Below are positions 37,101 to 49,100 of a stretch of 64,000 nt of DNA, one piece after another. The position numbers and the translations under genes are program-made. This DNA comes from Symsagittifera roscoffensis (taxonomy: Eukaryota > Xenacoelomorpha > Acoela > Convolutidae). The first letter of the stretch is position 1; every line of letters starts with the position of its first letter. The DNA lies in assembly GCF_963678635.1 (NCBI RefSeq), contig NC_087068.1, positions 11,788,027-11,852,026 of the forward strand, in the 5' to 3' direction. The notes under the pieces were generated by a model that made no database searches, was not told where the DNA came from, and saw nothing but the letters and a program-made list of their open reading frames with translations.

Positions 37101-40100
37101 AGGTCAAGGGAATAGTTCATTCAATTTGAAAATGGTGAAAATCGGTCGTTAGTTTGAGATTAAAGTTAAGTGACAGCCATTCTTTGCATGCAAATGGTTA
37201 CTTGAAGTTCAAATATCTAAGGCCAATTTTATTATTAAAATCATGTTTCAAGTTCTTTTTTATGCTGTGCAATTTTAAACATAGCGAATTCAAGTCATTT
37301 TTTCAGGGCCTCAATTTCGGATTGAAAATTTAAGAAAAAACTTTTTATGGGGTCAATTTTAGTAAGTTCTTTTCAGCATTAATTTGAAGCTAAAATAAAA
37401 GCTAGACATTTGGTGTGGTGTTAAAATTTGGTCTCTCCTTTTTAAGTATTGTTGAGGAAGCACGTCGCATTTTTGGCTGGACATTGAGTAAGGTGTTCCG
37501 GCGTAAAATTGGGTTGATCACAATTATAGCATCTTCTAGAACCACCCCCTCTCATCTCCGCTCGTCCTCTGAACGATCCACGGCCGCGCTGTCTATTGTT
37601 TCTGTATCCTCCTCGGATTGTTCCCACCGGTTCCGTTTTGATCTGAAACGCTCCATTTCCACCGGTGGTGCCACTAGTTGTTGCTCCCCCGGTTGCCGAT
37701 CCGTATGACTTAGCATATTTGTATCCACGTTCATATGACAGTGCAATAAGGTACACCTCCTCTGGTGTCTTCGTCGAGCGGCATAACTCATTTTGGGCCT
37801 CCCTATTGTTCATGTTTACAATGAACACATCCCGCAGAATTCTGGTCTCCAACGTTCCAAAATTACATCGGGCGGCCAGCCCGCTTAACACTGAGTGGAA
37901 CTGCTCCAAGGATTCTCCTATTTGTTGCTTCCGTGCCAATAATTGGAATGTTTCGTAAGTTTCATTCAGTTCCTTTTTAAATTCCGTTTCGATGGTATCT
38001 AATACTCTAGAGTACCTTGTCGTAGATAAATCCAGATGTGGTTTCCTCTTATGTAGCTCGTCTTGTCCTTTCTCCCCCAGACACAAATACAAGTTGGAGA
38101 TAAGTGTTTGCTCCGACGCCAGGCGATTCTTTCCGTCTACCTCCTACGGTAGTGCTGTAACCTGCGCTGTGGTTAACGTACTGGCATAATAAAAGTTATT
38201 CGGATTTAGACCATGTTTTGCCACCATCCCCCATTGAAAACGATTAAACCAAAACTCCCATAGCATTGGTGGCTCTGCGAACGTCGAGGACCAAAACGAT
38301 TTAATCCCTAGTGGGTTTTTTTCCCCGCTTTGGCCTGCTTGCTGCGCCATGTGAAAATACGGTTTCGATAGTTCAAATTTATCCAGTGAGATAAGTAACC
38401 GTATGTTAGAAAGTTAGTCGGAGACAATCAATTGGCGGTCATCCAAAGGTGACCGACAAACTCCGAAGGTTAAATACCAGTTAGCGCCAGACAGATAAAT
38501 AAATTAAGTAGCACAACTAGAAATGGAACATGAACTAAATTTAGATACTATGACAGTTTTTAAAAGATAACGCAAATATACGAGTTAACAGGTAAAGTTT
38601 TAAATCATGATGCAAAGTTTCAAAGCTGAGCAACACAACGATAAATCTATTGTCACTCTTTCTATGAAGAAACTGTTTATTTTTTTCTGGCTCGATTTTC
38701 CATTTAAGAGGTTTCGGTGATGATTTCTTTGATTTTTCTAATTCATTTTCCAAGTGGACGGATGAATCAAAATGGCTCTAAAGTGGATCTCGACTTTGTA
38801 ATTCGATTTTCTGTAGTATCCCCAGCAGAAGAAGAAATCCAGCTAATGGAAATTTTGAATAATCGAAATTCTTTGAAAAGGGATATAAGGCCTAACTGAG
38901 CCAGTTTTTTTTTTGGGTGTTAGGATAAGTTTTGATTCTGGGATGTTGAAATAATTTTGGATTTTTACTGTATTTTATTCATAATATCTATCAAAATCTT
39001 AATTTTCTATGAATTTTCACGCTAGGTTTCGCATACTTTTTGCAGACCTAATGTTGTTTAATAACAATTATTATTTTTTTTCATGAGTGAGTCGTTGAAT
39101 TTTGAAACTCAACGAGTTTAAATGTCATAAATTTTATAGCCAATTTTGATACCAAAATTCAAAATTTGAAGTCGAAAGAAATTTAAGAAAATACATTTCA
39201 GCTATCTATGAAATATCAACTAACGAACAGCAAACGTGTAAAGGTCACGAAAAACGTGATCGACTTCTAGTTTCGAAAGTGGTGTTTAATTTTCAGATTT
39301 ACCACCGAAGTAACAAAGTTACCTATTGACCCAGTTTTCTCAAAATGGTTTAATTTTATCAAAAAAAGGTCAATCATACCAATTTGTTGGCTATGGTGAA
39401 TTTTTTGTTCTTTTTAGTTTTTTTATTCAACGGTAGCATCGTTCGAAGTTTCCACTTTGCTAGTTCTTGAGCGTCAGGCTGTTTTAATCTTGTACTTGTC
39501 GTATCGCAAGTGGTGCGAAGCTCAGCCGCGCTGCCGTGCAAATTTTTTCATCGGTTATTTTTGGACTTCTGTTAACTCGAGTGTGTCACAGATTTAATAT
39601 TTTTCTCAATTTATCTTTTTCGAGCATTGGTTAAAGTTCTAATAGATATTTAAATGAAATGTGAATTTCAATATTTTAAATGCTATTGAATTCAGGACAG
39701 AGAAAAACTATTGTAGAAGTAAGTATTCAACGGCTGTTTATATGAAGTTATTTTTTGATTCAAATCTGACTATAAGCTAGAAGAACGGCGCTACAGATCT
39801 TCCTTGTAAGACACTTGTGAAATCCCGCGTACCTTTTGTTACTATTTTAAGAGTCTTTAATATTTAAAACGGCAAAGTTTTATCAAGATGAGCAAGTAGA
39901 GTTCTTTGATATCCTTATAGGAGCTGATCTTTGATGGTTTTTGATAGCGAATGTTCCGACTTGACTAAATTTAGCCTGCATGAAAAACTGTTCATGATAT
40001 TGAGGGAATACCGGTTTTTCAGCATGCTTATTAAGCCATCCCATGATCTCAAATTTTGTAAGCCAAACTAGTTTGTTGTTAATACATGGCAGGGGAGCGG

Positions 40101-43100
40101 GAGATTCTACGTTAGGTTGCCACTTCGGAGGGGGGAGGGGGTTCAAAACGAAAACATGCTCTTCCAAGTGGACGCGTTTTTAAACGATCATCAATAGTGT
40201 ATTTGTAGCAAGTATCCTCTGCTTGGCTCGATATCTCTGACCAATATTTTAGTTCTCATTTTTTTTGAACGAATTAGTTTAAATGTTCTTAACAAGGATA
40301 CAAGTTCGTGTTTAATTTAAATTGTATTATGTGGTATTCTGTTTTGATCAGAAAAAAAATCTTTTTCCCACTCTAGACATTTTTAAACGATTAGAGGGAT
40401 TAATGTATGCGCATTCTCCCTCAAACGTTCTTTGAAGAGAGGTTAGCTTGTCAATACCTCTCAGTTTAATTAATTTGAAAATGATGACAAATCGAAGGCG
40501 ACAGAATTTTTCATTTGCAGTTTCGACAAAATCAATGCAATTGTCTGCGTTTTTTATGGTGCCGTGCAGATACCTGTAATGTTGTCCAAAATAAAGTGAA
40601 GCCCATTCTTCGCAAAATAATTTGCAACAGTTTTAATCATTTTAGTATTAAGGTTATTGAGTCATTTACCGAAGTGAACTTTCACTTAGGGTTCATTAAA
40701 GTCTAAATTTTCGCTTTATCAGCTTTGGGATTTCTGTGAACCTTTAAATTCAACCGTTAAAATTGAATTCAATCGTTTAATTTAATAATTTAATTGTCTA
40801 AAATTAATGGATATGCCATCTTCTTCTAATAAAAAGCAACAGTTTTGTCATTTCACTAGCTAGTTTTATGATAAATCAATAAGCGAAGTGACTTTAACCT
40901 TACTCGGGTCATGAAAGCCTTAGTTTTTGCTTTATATCATCTTTCAACTTCTATGAACTTTTGACTTCTATTTAAATGGTTTGTTTCAGGTGGCTTTCCA
41001 ATAATAATGAATCTAAGAGCTCAATTGAAATCACAAAAAGCGATTCCAGTGTGATAGAAAATTAGGCCATACAATAAGAGCTTTTTTGGACAAAGAAGTT
41101 AACATTCTCACACTCCAAACCCCCCCCCCTCTCAAAGCCGTGGTGGTGGGGGGGGGGGGGGGTGTTAACATTTTACATGCAGCGCATAGCAAATTTAATG
41201 CGAATTAAATATTGGGGTGGAAGATCTTAACTTGGTTTAACGGGGGGTGGTGCGATGGTGGTGGTGGTGGTGGGGCGGGATTAGAATGTTTATCCGCTTT
41301 TTTTAGTTTGAGCTGCTTGCTGATTAGTTTTTTAAGCTTTCTTGAAATGTATGACAGTATACGTGTATATCGATTGAGTCCGTTTTTTTTATCACTCAAC
41401 TTAATAAAATACTGTCGCGTGTTTTTCTTTTTCAAAAGTGTTACTAAAACTGAAATTTGAACCAAATAACTCAGTCTTTTTTAGTTCAGTGCCCTATCGA
41501 TCGATTTAAAAATTAATTGCATCTCAAATTTTGGTTCTTGAAAAATGGGACCGTTGCAAGCTCTGTGAAATGTGTTTGTGTAAATTTTTCAAAAGAAGGA
41601 TTGTGCTTTTTAATTTAATGTTCATGCCCATTTCTTGGCTGTGTAAGTCAGAGTCCCTTACTTCATTTCCCCGGAAGCATCAGTCTTTGCTCTTTTGAAG
41701 TAAGAAATCTATTTTTTTTTCATTTTTAGCAGATAGAAGTGAAGAGCTCTTTTAGACTTCTTTCATCTGGTTAGCCCAGTAGTGAAAATGGATCTTACAA
41801 ATTTTTAGGTATAGTGATGTTTTGTGCTTCAGTTGAGTTCATTCAATATTTTATACTGTTGATTACAGAAGTAAGCTCGTTCTGCTTTGATTTAATTCTG
41901 CTAGTGAGATCACCTAGAAACTAAAACTGTCTATTCAAGTCAGTACACTAACACGGCCGAATAAATCAACCGTTTAAATAATGGGATGGACGTTACTGAA
42001 ACTATGTTGCGCGAAGGTAAAAATTTCGTTCTCTTTTCAGATCATAAATCAGAATTGTTGTTAATGGAGCCATTAAAAGTCAGCAAGTGGCGCAGAAGCG
42101 ATTTATCATTACAAGACAAGCTTTTGCTCTCCTCAATAGTAGCCATTTGTTGTAGAAGTAATGGGTTCTTTTCTGTTATACGCCCCAAAACTGATCGTTT
42201 TTTATAACGAAAGTTTGATCATAATGCTCGAATCTGATTTGTTGAAATAAGCGAAACAAAATCTGGATAATAATAAAAAAAGCGCAATTGAAAAGTTGAT
42301 AATTTTGAGCCGCAGAACAGAAAAGAGTGCACAACGTAATGCACAATATTACGACCATATCCTAAAGATGAAAAATTTGTTTCATATTTAGAAGTCGAAA
42401 TTTTTTAAACGATTTTAAGTTGTTAACGGTCCAGTCAATCTAAAAATTGGTATAGCTGTAAATTGATTGATTAAGTGTCTATGAATGAAGTGGAGATATC
42501 ACTTAATTTTTTCGTGTCGTTTTTTTTTCTCAAAGTTTGTTCACACTCAAGTTTGATTCTTAGCGGTTTGACTTTTGATGTCTTCTAGTTTCAAAAAAGG
42601 AGTTTCAGAATTATCAGCGGATTAAAAAAGTAGCTATTGATTCAGTTTTTTTTACTAGCGAGCTTGTGAGCGTAGTGTGTTAGCACGAATCTTCTTTTTT
42701 CCTACCTAGCTCGCAAATAAAAGTTCATAAAATGTTCACTTATTTGGCGGCATTTTTGCTATAATCACTAGCTGTAGCATTGGAAAGGTCATAGCATCTG
42801 TTCTGTTTTATTTGTGGCTAGTGGTTGTGATTTATTAAGCGTCCGTGACTGAGTGGTTAGTGCTTGAGACTCAAAATCTCTATGTCGCAGATCGAATCGG
42901 AGACGTAGCAGAATTTTTTTTACTAATTCGATGCTTATTTCTACGTTTTCTTATTGCACTTAATAGAGCTGCTTTTTTGTCGTGTTCTCGCTTGTTATTG
43001 CGAATCGCAGCTTCGCCACTGTGTATCAAATTGGAATGGTTTACTAATTTTCAATGAACGTAGTGAAGACACATATATAGTACTTTTTTCAAGTCAATTC

Positions 43101-46100
43101 ACATTCATTCACTGAAAATTATGCAAATTACGCGCTTGAACTACAAAAGTGGGAACGGCCCGAGAACAGACGTGACAACATCTATTTTCGACAGGATTTT
43201 GATTTTTGGAATTCTCAGTGGAATGAAATTTAAACGTATCGAGCCAGTTTTTTCTAATGGAGTTAGTTTTCTGAAATAAGTGCCAATGATAAAAGCTTCT
43301 TGAACATGATACGTTTTTTCTTCAAAATTCAATTTAAAATGTCTTTAGAAACATCAATAACTTTTTATGGTTTCGTTTATTGCATTGGCATTTTTCGAAG
43401 TTTTTGGTTATGATCAAAAAAGTTTCAAAAGTTTTTTTTTTTAAATTTGGGAAATTCAGAGAGCTTTTTTGGTGATATTTTTTTCTCAACTCGAAATTTA
43501 TTTTTTTTGAGTTTTTTTTTGGTCTCGTTGAGATCAATTGTGAAAATGGCTGTTGGCTTTGTTTAAAAAAAAAGTTCATTCGTTTTTGTGCGTTTCCTCT
43601 GATTCACATTGAAATTGTACATCGATTCACATTTTTCAAATTCGGTTAATTTCATTTGTCTTTTATAAAGTTTACCTAACATTGGCTGTGTTTTCGGGTC
43701 TAAATTTCATATTTTCAAAATCTCACTTTTGGTGGCTTCCCTGAGCCCTTGTGTGTTAAAAAAAATTTAACGATCCGAATAGCAGAGAGTCACATGAGAG
43801 TCAGATCTTCTACGAAAAAAAAATACTTTTCAGCAATTTTTTGCTCGTCGGGTCTATATCTGCTACCTTTATACGACAGTACTTTGGACCAGACGGGCCC
43901 ATTTTTCGCATCGATGATCTTTTTTGATTTTTTTCGTTTAATGATTGTGAGCTTAAGTCAGGGTTCTACGAGGTTGAAAGCAAAATGACCTGACTTGGTG
44001 GGTTTCTTTTGATACGTATATTATATTATTTAGTTTTCTATTGTGTTTGCCGTTCTCTTTTTCTCGATGACTTATTTCATTGTGTATGTCATGTGAATAT
44101 TTGACCGCTTGGAGCTGTTAGGGTTTGGTGTGGGCTGCTCCTTTCATGATGAAAACTTTGGTCATAGGCCAGGCCTTTAATGATGTAGTTTAGTTTCTAT
44201 AATCTCGTCAGCTTCAAATCGGACGATTTGACCGTGAACTTTGAGTTCTTAATTGGTTTTAGATTACGGTTTGGATTTTAAATTAGGCCCTTGTTTGAAG
44301 TTGTTTTGAGATCGAATTTGTCGAGAACTACTTTGCAAATATGATTAACGGATTGTAATGGGCGATGCCTCAGAAGCCATTCGAACACTTTGAGGAAACT
44401 TGAATTGCGTACAGAATATATCGTTTGCTTTGGCGGTACGTTTCGTCTCGACTTGGTTAGACCTACTCGCTCATAGCAGAATAGTTGAATCCATTATAAA
44501 TCGAGATATAAATAGGGCACTTAGAAGCAAGAAACCTGATTTGATAAATTCTGTAGATAAAGTTCATAGACATGCAGAAGAACAAATTGTTACTTCAATC
44601 ATAAAATTAATGAGAACACGCGCATTTTTGTATTCGTTTTTAGCTACTTTTTCAAACCAGGGAGTTTTCAAATGCTCTTTGCAGATGATGTTAAACGATC
44701 TTCTCGCAATCTGTTTTTAGCAGAAGACGTTTTCCGGCACTGTCATATTTGAACTTCATGCAAAATTTCAATGCAGAAGGTTAAGCTTTTTTAATCCTAG
44801 GCATTTCGGGTGTCGAGTCGAGTGAGTACCAAGAAAGCTCGCAGGCACAAAAGAGCTAAAAAAATCGAGAAAAACTTGTAAAAAAAATTGTAGATTTTAG
44901 TAAAATTTAGAATGTACAATAGATGATAACCGATTTCTTTTTTCGTTTTACTGGAAAACAACATATGCAGTAAACATGCACAGCCCGGTGTTCATTGTTA
45001 TAAAATTTACCTCATAAACAAAAAATTTTAATTATTTAATCACCGAAATCCATGCTTCCAGGAAGCTCAAGACCAGTTTCATCCGGTCGGAAGTTTCCTA
45101 AAATCTCAATGTCTAAAATTAAAAGGTTTTAAATCTATTTATTCAGGGGAAAGGACATTTTTTTATTTCAATAATACAGAAAATCCTTTGATTCACATGT
45201 ATTCAATGCTTCGACATCCGATTCATAGCCATTTGAAATAGGCAGCTTACCTTTGATGGACTTCTTCAGTGAATGAGGTTCAATTGCTTCTTTTATAATT
45301 GTATTTAGGTATTCCTTTTCGGATGCGGTATTTCTTTCAAAAGTATTGCCTTGCGTTATGGTATTCCTGACTGATTCGCGTGTATGCCTCTCGGTTTTTA
45401 CTTGCGGTATGCTTAGGTTGCCGACCGTTTTTGGATTAGACTAACAATCGATAAACGAACGGACGGACGGGCTGAAGCTCTTTAAGTATATTTCCCTGTC
45501 CTAATTCTAATCTAATTTCTGTGTTTAACTCTTTAAAACCCTATTTTTGCCTTTTAGTATGGTACGTGTTATATCGAGTGGCCGGTATATATAGTAAAAA
45601 AGGTAAGAGGCCGATATCTTCAAGATAGTCAATTGAATGAATTTTCCTTTTCGGTCGCTGAAAAAAATGCTATTCAACAGAACGAAATGTCGAAAAGCCC
45701 CATAACTTATGAGCATGTGCTGAAAAGAAAAAAACTAGAAAATTATTTTCATAAAATCATTAAAAACGTGAAGATGTATTTTAGCACGTAGCGTCATAGA
45801 AAGTTGGCATCAAAAAATATTGCGGAATTCAATTATTCTAAATAATTAAGTACAACTGGTCGATAGTTTGCCAACTGCACATGGTGCCGCTGTGACAATT
45901 TCCCGAACGAATAAAAACTAAGCGATTGTTTCAATTTCCTTTTTTGCATGTACCGTCTACCTACTTTTACGCAGACGTCTAGCAACTAGCTACCCAATTC
46001 TAAAATAAGTTAACGCTTTTCCTTTCGGCGTATTTTGGGACGTTTATAAGGCTTCATTTTTCCCTTGTAATCGATAATTCGTCAATTTAGATATTCAGGA

Positions 46101-49100
46101 AGTTATTGCTTATGAATTAAATTGTCGCATTCCTCTAAAATCGGCTCCGTTTTTCATGTTAATCCGGCAGTTTGGTCTAATTCTAGCTCTTGTCCCTTTT
46201 TTAGACTAGTGATTTGCAATTTTAAGCTACAATTTGGTGTTTGTGTCATATTTTATCCCCTAGAGTTATAGGAAGAGTTGCATATTATAATGACTATGAC
46301 TTGAGCCCTTGTAAGTTCCGCGGTTGTTTTGTCTGCATGATTTGGTAGCCTTTGTTTTAAGGCGAAGGTTTTCATAAAAGACAAGGTGGAAAACGCCTGT
46401 CCGTATGTCATAGACCGATTTGGAATAACGACTCAAGTTCTATTAGGTTTAGCTTGATCTCAAAAGTAGTACAGGAAAGCGAAGGATCTTTTCCTGAATT
46501 CTACGCCTCCATTTTTTTGAGGTGGTTTTTATTTTAAGATTGCCTAAGATAAATATTTTACATCCGTTAGAATTTTCCTGCAGCTAGATGTTAGTAGCTC
46601 TCCTAAAACTAGAGGAATTTTTTTGTTTCGAATTGTTTCAGAATTTGGTCAAATATAGTGTGCTGTGTCCCTCATTTTTAGTCCTGTTCACGGTCTGTTC
46701 AGAGCTATTATCCCAAAAAGGGGACGAAACATAGCTGTTGTGATCCTTTAGTTTGTAGACCGTTCTGCCCACTGAATGCCGCCGACCTCTCTGATGTAAT
46801 GTGGTAAGCCCGCTTTTCTGGCCTAGTTTTGATTTTTGATGCTATCTCTGATTCTTTTTCTTTGTATGCCACTTCGCCTCCATGTCTTGTTTTTCCCCTT
46901 TCATGTGCCGTTAAAAAAGCACAAGCTTGCAGCGACCGCCCTTTGCGCAGTTGAAATAAGTCTGTTGCTGCTGGTCGTATTAGTGAAAAATTATCTGTTC
47001 AATACAACATGGCACAAGACAACAACTTTTGTTAATTTGGATATCAAAATTTAAGTATTTAAGTTTTTTCTAGGAAATATTTTTTCTAATTTGTATTATG
47101 TGATGAGGTAGTTGTTTGGTTGTTAGGACAAGCGTGATGAATTGTGTTTTCGTCCAAGTGTAACCAGCTTATAAAATTGATAAAAGAGAAAGACAGTGAT
47201 ATTGCTCTGTCCATGTAATTTGGCGCGCTCTATTCAGACACCATGTGGTCGCATAAGATTGGCGTCTCCCTCCGGCAGTTGGGCCGCCGCGGGAACGTGG
47301 CTTAATGGAACGAAGATCTATTTCAGCCTCTGACTCCGAACTGAGCAGAAAAGAACAGAACAGAACAATGTAATATATGGATTTTGGTCAAAGCCATCAA
47401 AAGAACCATTCACTACAGCTACAACTGTCTAGCCTGTTTCATTCCCCCGTCGTCTAAAAGAGAGAGTATATACATAACACAGCATACCATTTGCGCAAAA
47501 AGAGTGAAGCTAGTAAACAACTGAAATGAATTCTTCACTTCAGTATAGGTTGTTGCTCCTTATTTCAATATATCCGAATTTCCTGAAAGCTCCCTATCTC
47601 TATTTCTTTCTCTACACTCGCTGACCGGAGACGTGAAGTAATCCCCACTGCTAAAAGGCTAATTCATGCTTCATTTATTAGCCTAGTCTGCCCTCGACCG
47701 TTAGGCTCCGCCGTGGAATGCGTTTGTTTTGAAGCGTGACCGAAATCTGAAATAACATGCAGCGCCCTCCTTTACCCGGAAATGCTTAAAATGGATCTTC
47801 CCTAATTACGATTAAATTTCAGACTAAAAATGAGAGTGAGAGAGATAGAAATCGACTGATTTGGTTAGAGATCCCGTCGAATAAGTTGAAATAATTTTTT
47901 TCCCATGATTGTATATTTTTCATGCTAACTATTTGATCCTAAAAATAACGTTGAGGTTCTTCTTTCTTGGAATATGTAAGTAGTGTTTCATATCGGCAAA
48001 GCAGGAAAATCTAATGTAGATTTACATTTTAATTTAGTTTCTTTGCGCTTGCGATTAGCTAGCGAGAAGAAATCGGAATAAAGACTTTTTTCAGTTAACA
48101 AACTAGATTAGCAAAATCATTCAAATCATTTGGGCAGCAATTTTAATGGAAGCAGTTAATTCGGGGCAGAAGGATAACTGTTCTGATAGATCGTTTGGTC
48201 AACAGATGTTTTTGAGCATGTCTGCATTTTAAATTGCCGTTATATTCTATTTTTTTTTCGACTGTTGGTTTCAAACCAGCATTTTTAAATTTTAAGTTCT
48301 TTTCTTGCTTCTCGTTTTTCGCTTCAAGGTTTCTTAGACTTTTAATGTATTTGGCTGATATTATATCTGATTATTTGCCTCATAATTCTTCATTTGAAGG
48401 ACTAAAAATTTTTAATATTCTTCCGGCCTTCGCGAGCTTTCGGTCATTCGCGCCTTTAGCGCCGCTTGATAAATTTTGTTTTGCAATACTTATTTAACAC
48501 TGCATTTTTGTCTCAGCATCTCCAAATTGAACCACATTCTATACAAACCTAAAAAAATATTAGATTTTTTCAACTTTTTGTGGTTTTTGTCTTTTTTTTC
48601 GTCTAGCTGCCGTACTATTTTATCACAACCTGAAATTGTTTATTGAAGCTTTGTTTCAACAAAGTAAAACTTAATTTGAACCCTTTTTGGTGACTTCTTG
48701 ACTGCTGATTTTTCAGTAAATATTTTTCTCAAATTCTCGAAGCCTATTTTATTGTGCATCTCTCTGCACTTGAAGTTAGAGAGATCATAATGAATTTAAG
48801 CTTCGTGCTTTTTAGATGGATTTTCACTGATAAATGCAAACTCTCCTTTGGTTGTTTTAGTGAAAAATTATCTGTTCAATACAACATGGCACAAGACAAC
48901 AACTTTCGTTAATTTGGATATCAAAATTGAAGTATTTAAGTTTTTTCTAGGAAATATTTTTTTAATTTGTATTATGTGATGAGGTAGTTGTTTGGTTGTT
49001 AGGACAAGCGTGATGAATTGTGTTTTCGTCCAAGTGTAACCAGCTTATAAAATTGATAAAGGAGAAAGACAGTGATATTGCTCTGTCCATGTAATTTGGC

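Noticed and set aside
39883-40167. 94-codon minus-strand open frame with Pro-rich start
   Set aside because: No domain, no neighbours and no splice signals that would make it an exon.
41205-41465. Poly-Pro / poly-Gly open frames on both strands
   Set aside because: Generated by the G/C-run repeat; no protein-like sequence outside it.
42841-42906. functional tRNA gene
   Set aside because: Missing variable arm, imperfect B box and poorly pairing acceptor stem.
48234-48497. 87-codon open frame, identical in both 1.88 kb copies (also 50108-50371)
   Set aside because: It starts with TTG rather than ATG and has no domain or splice context. The identity follows from the recent duplication, not from selection.
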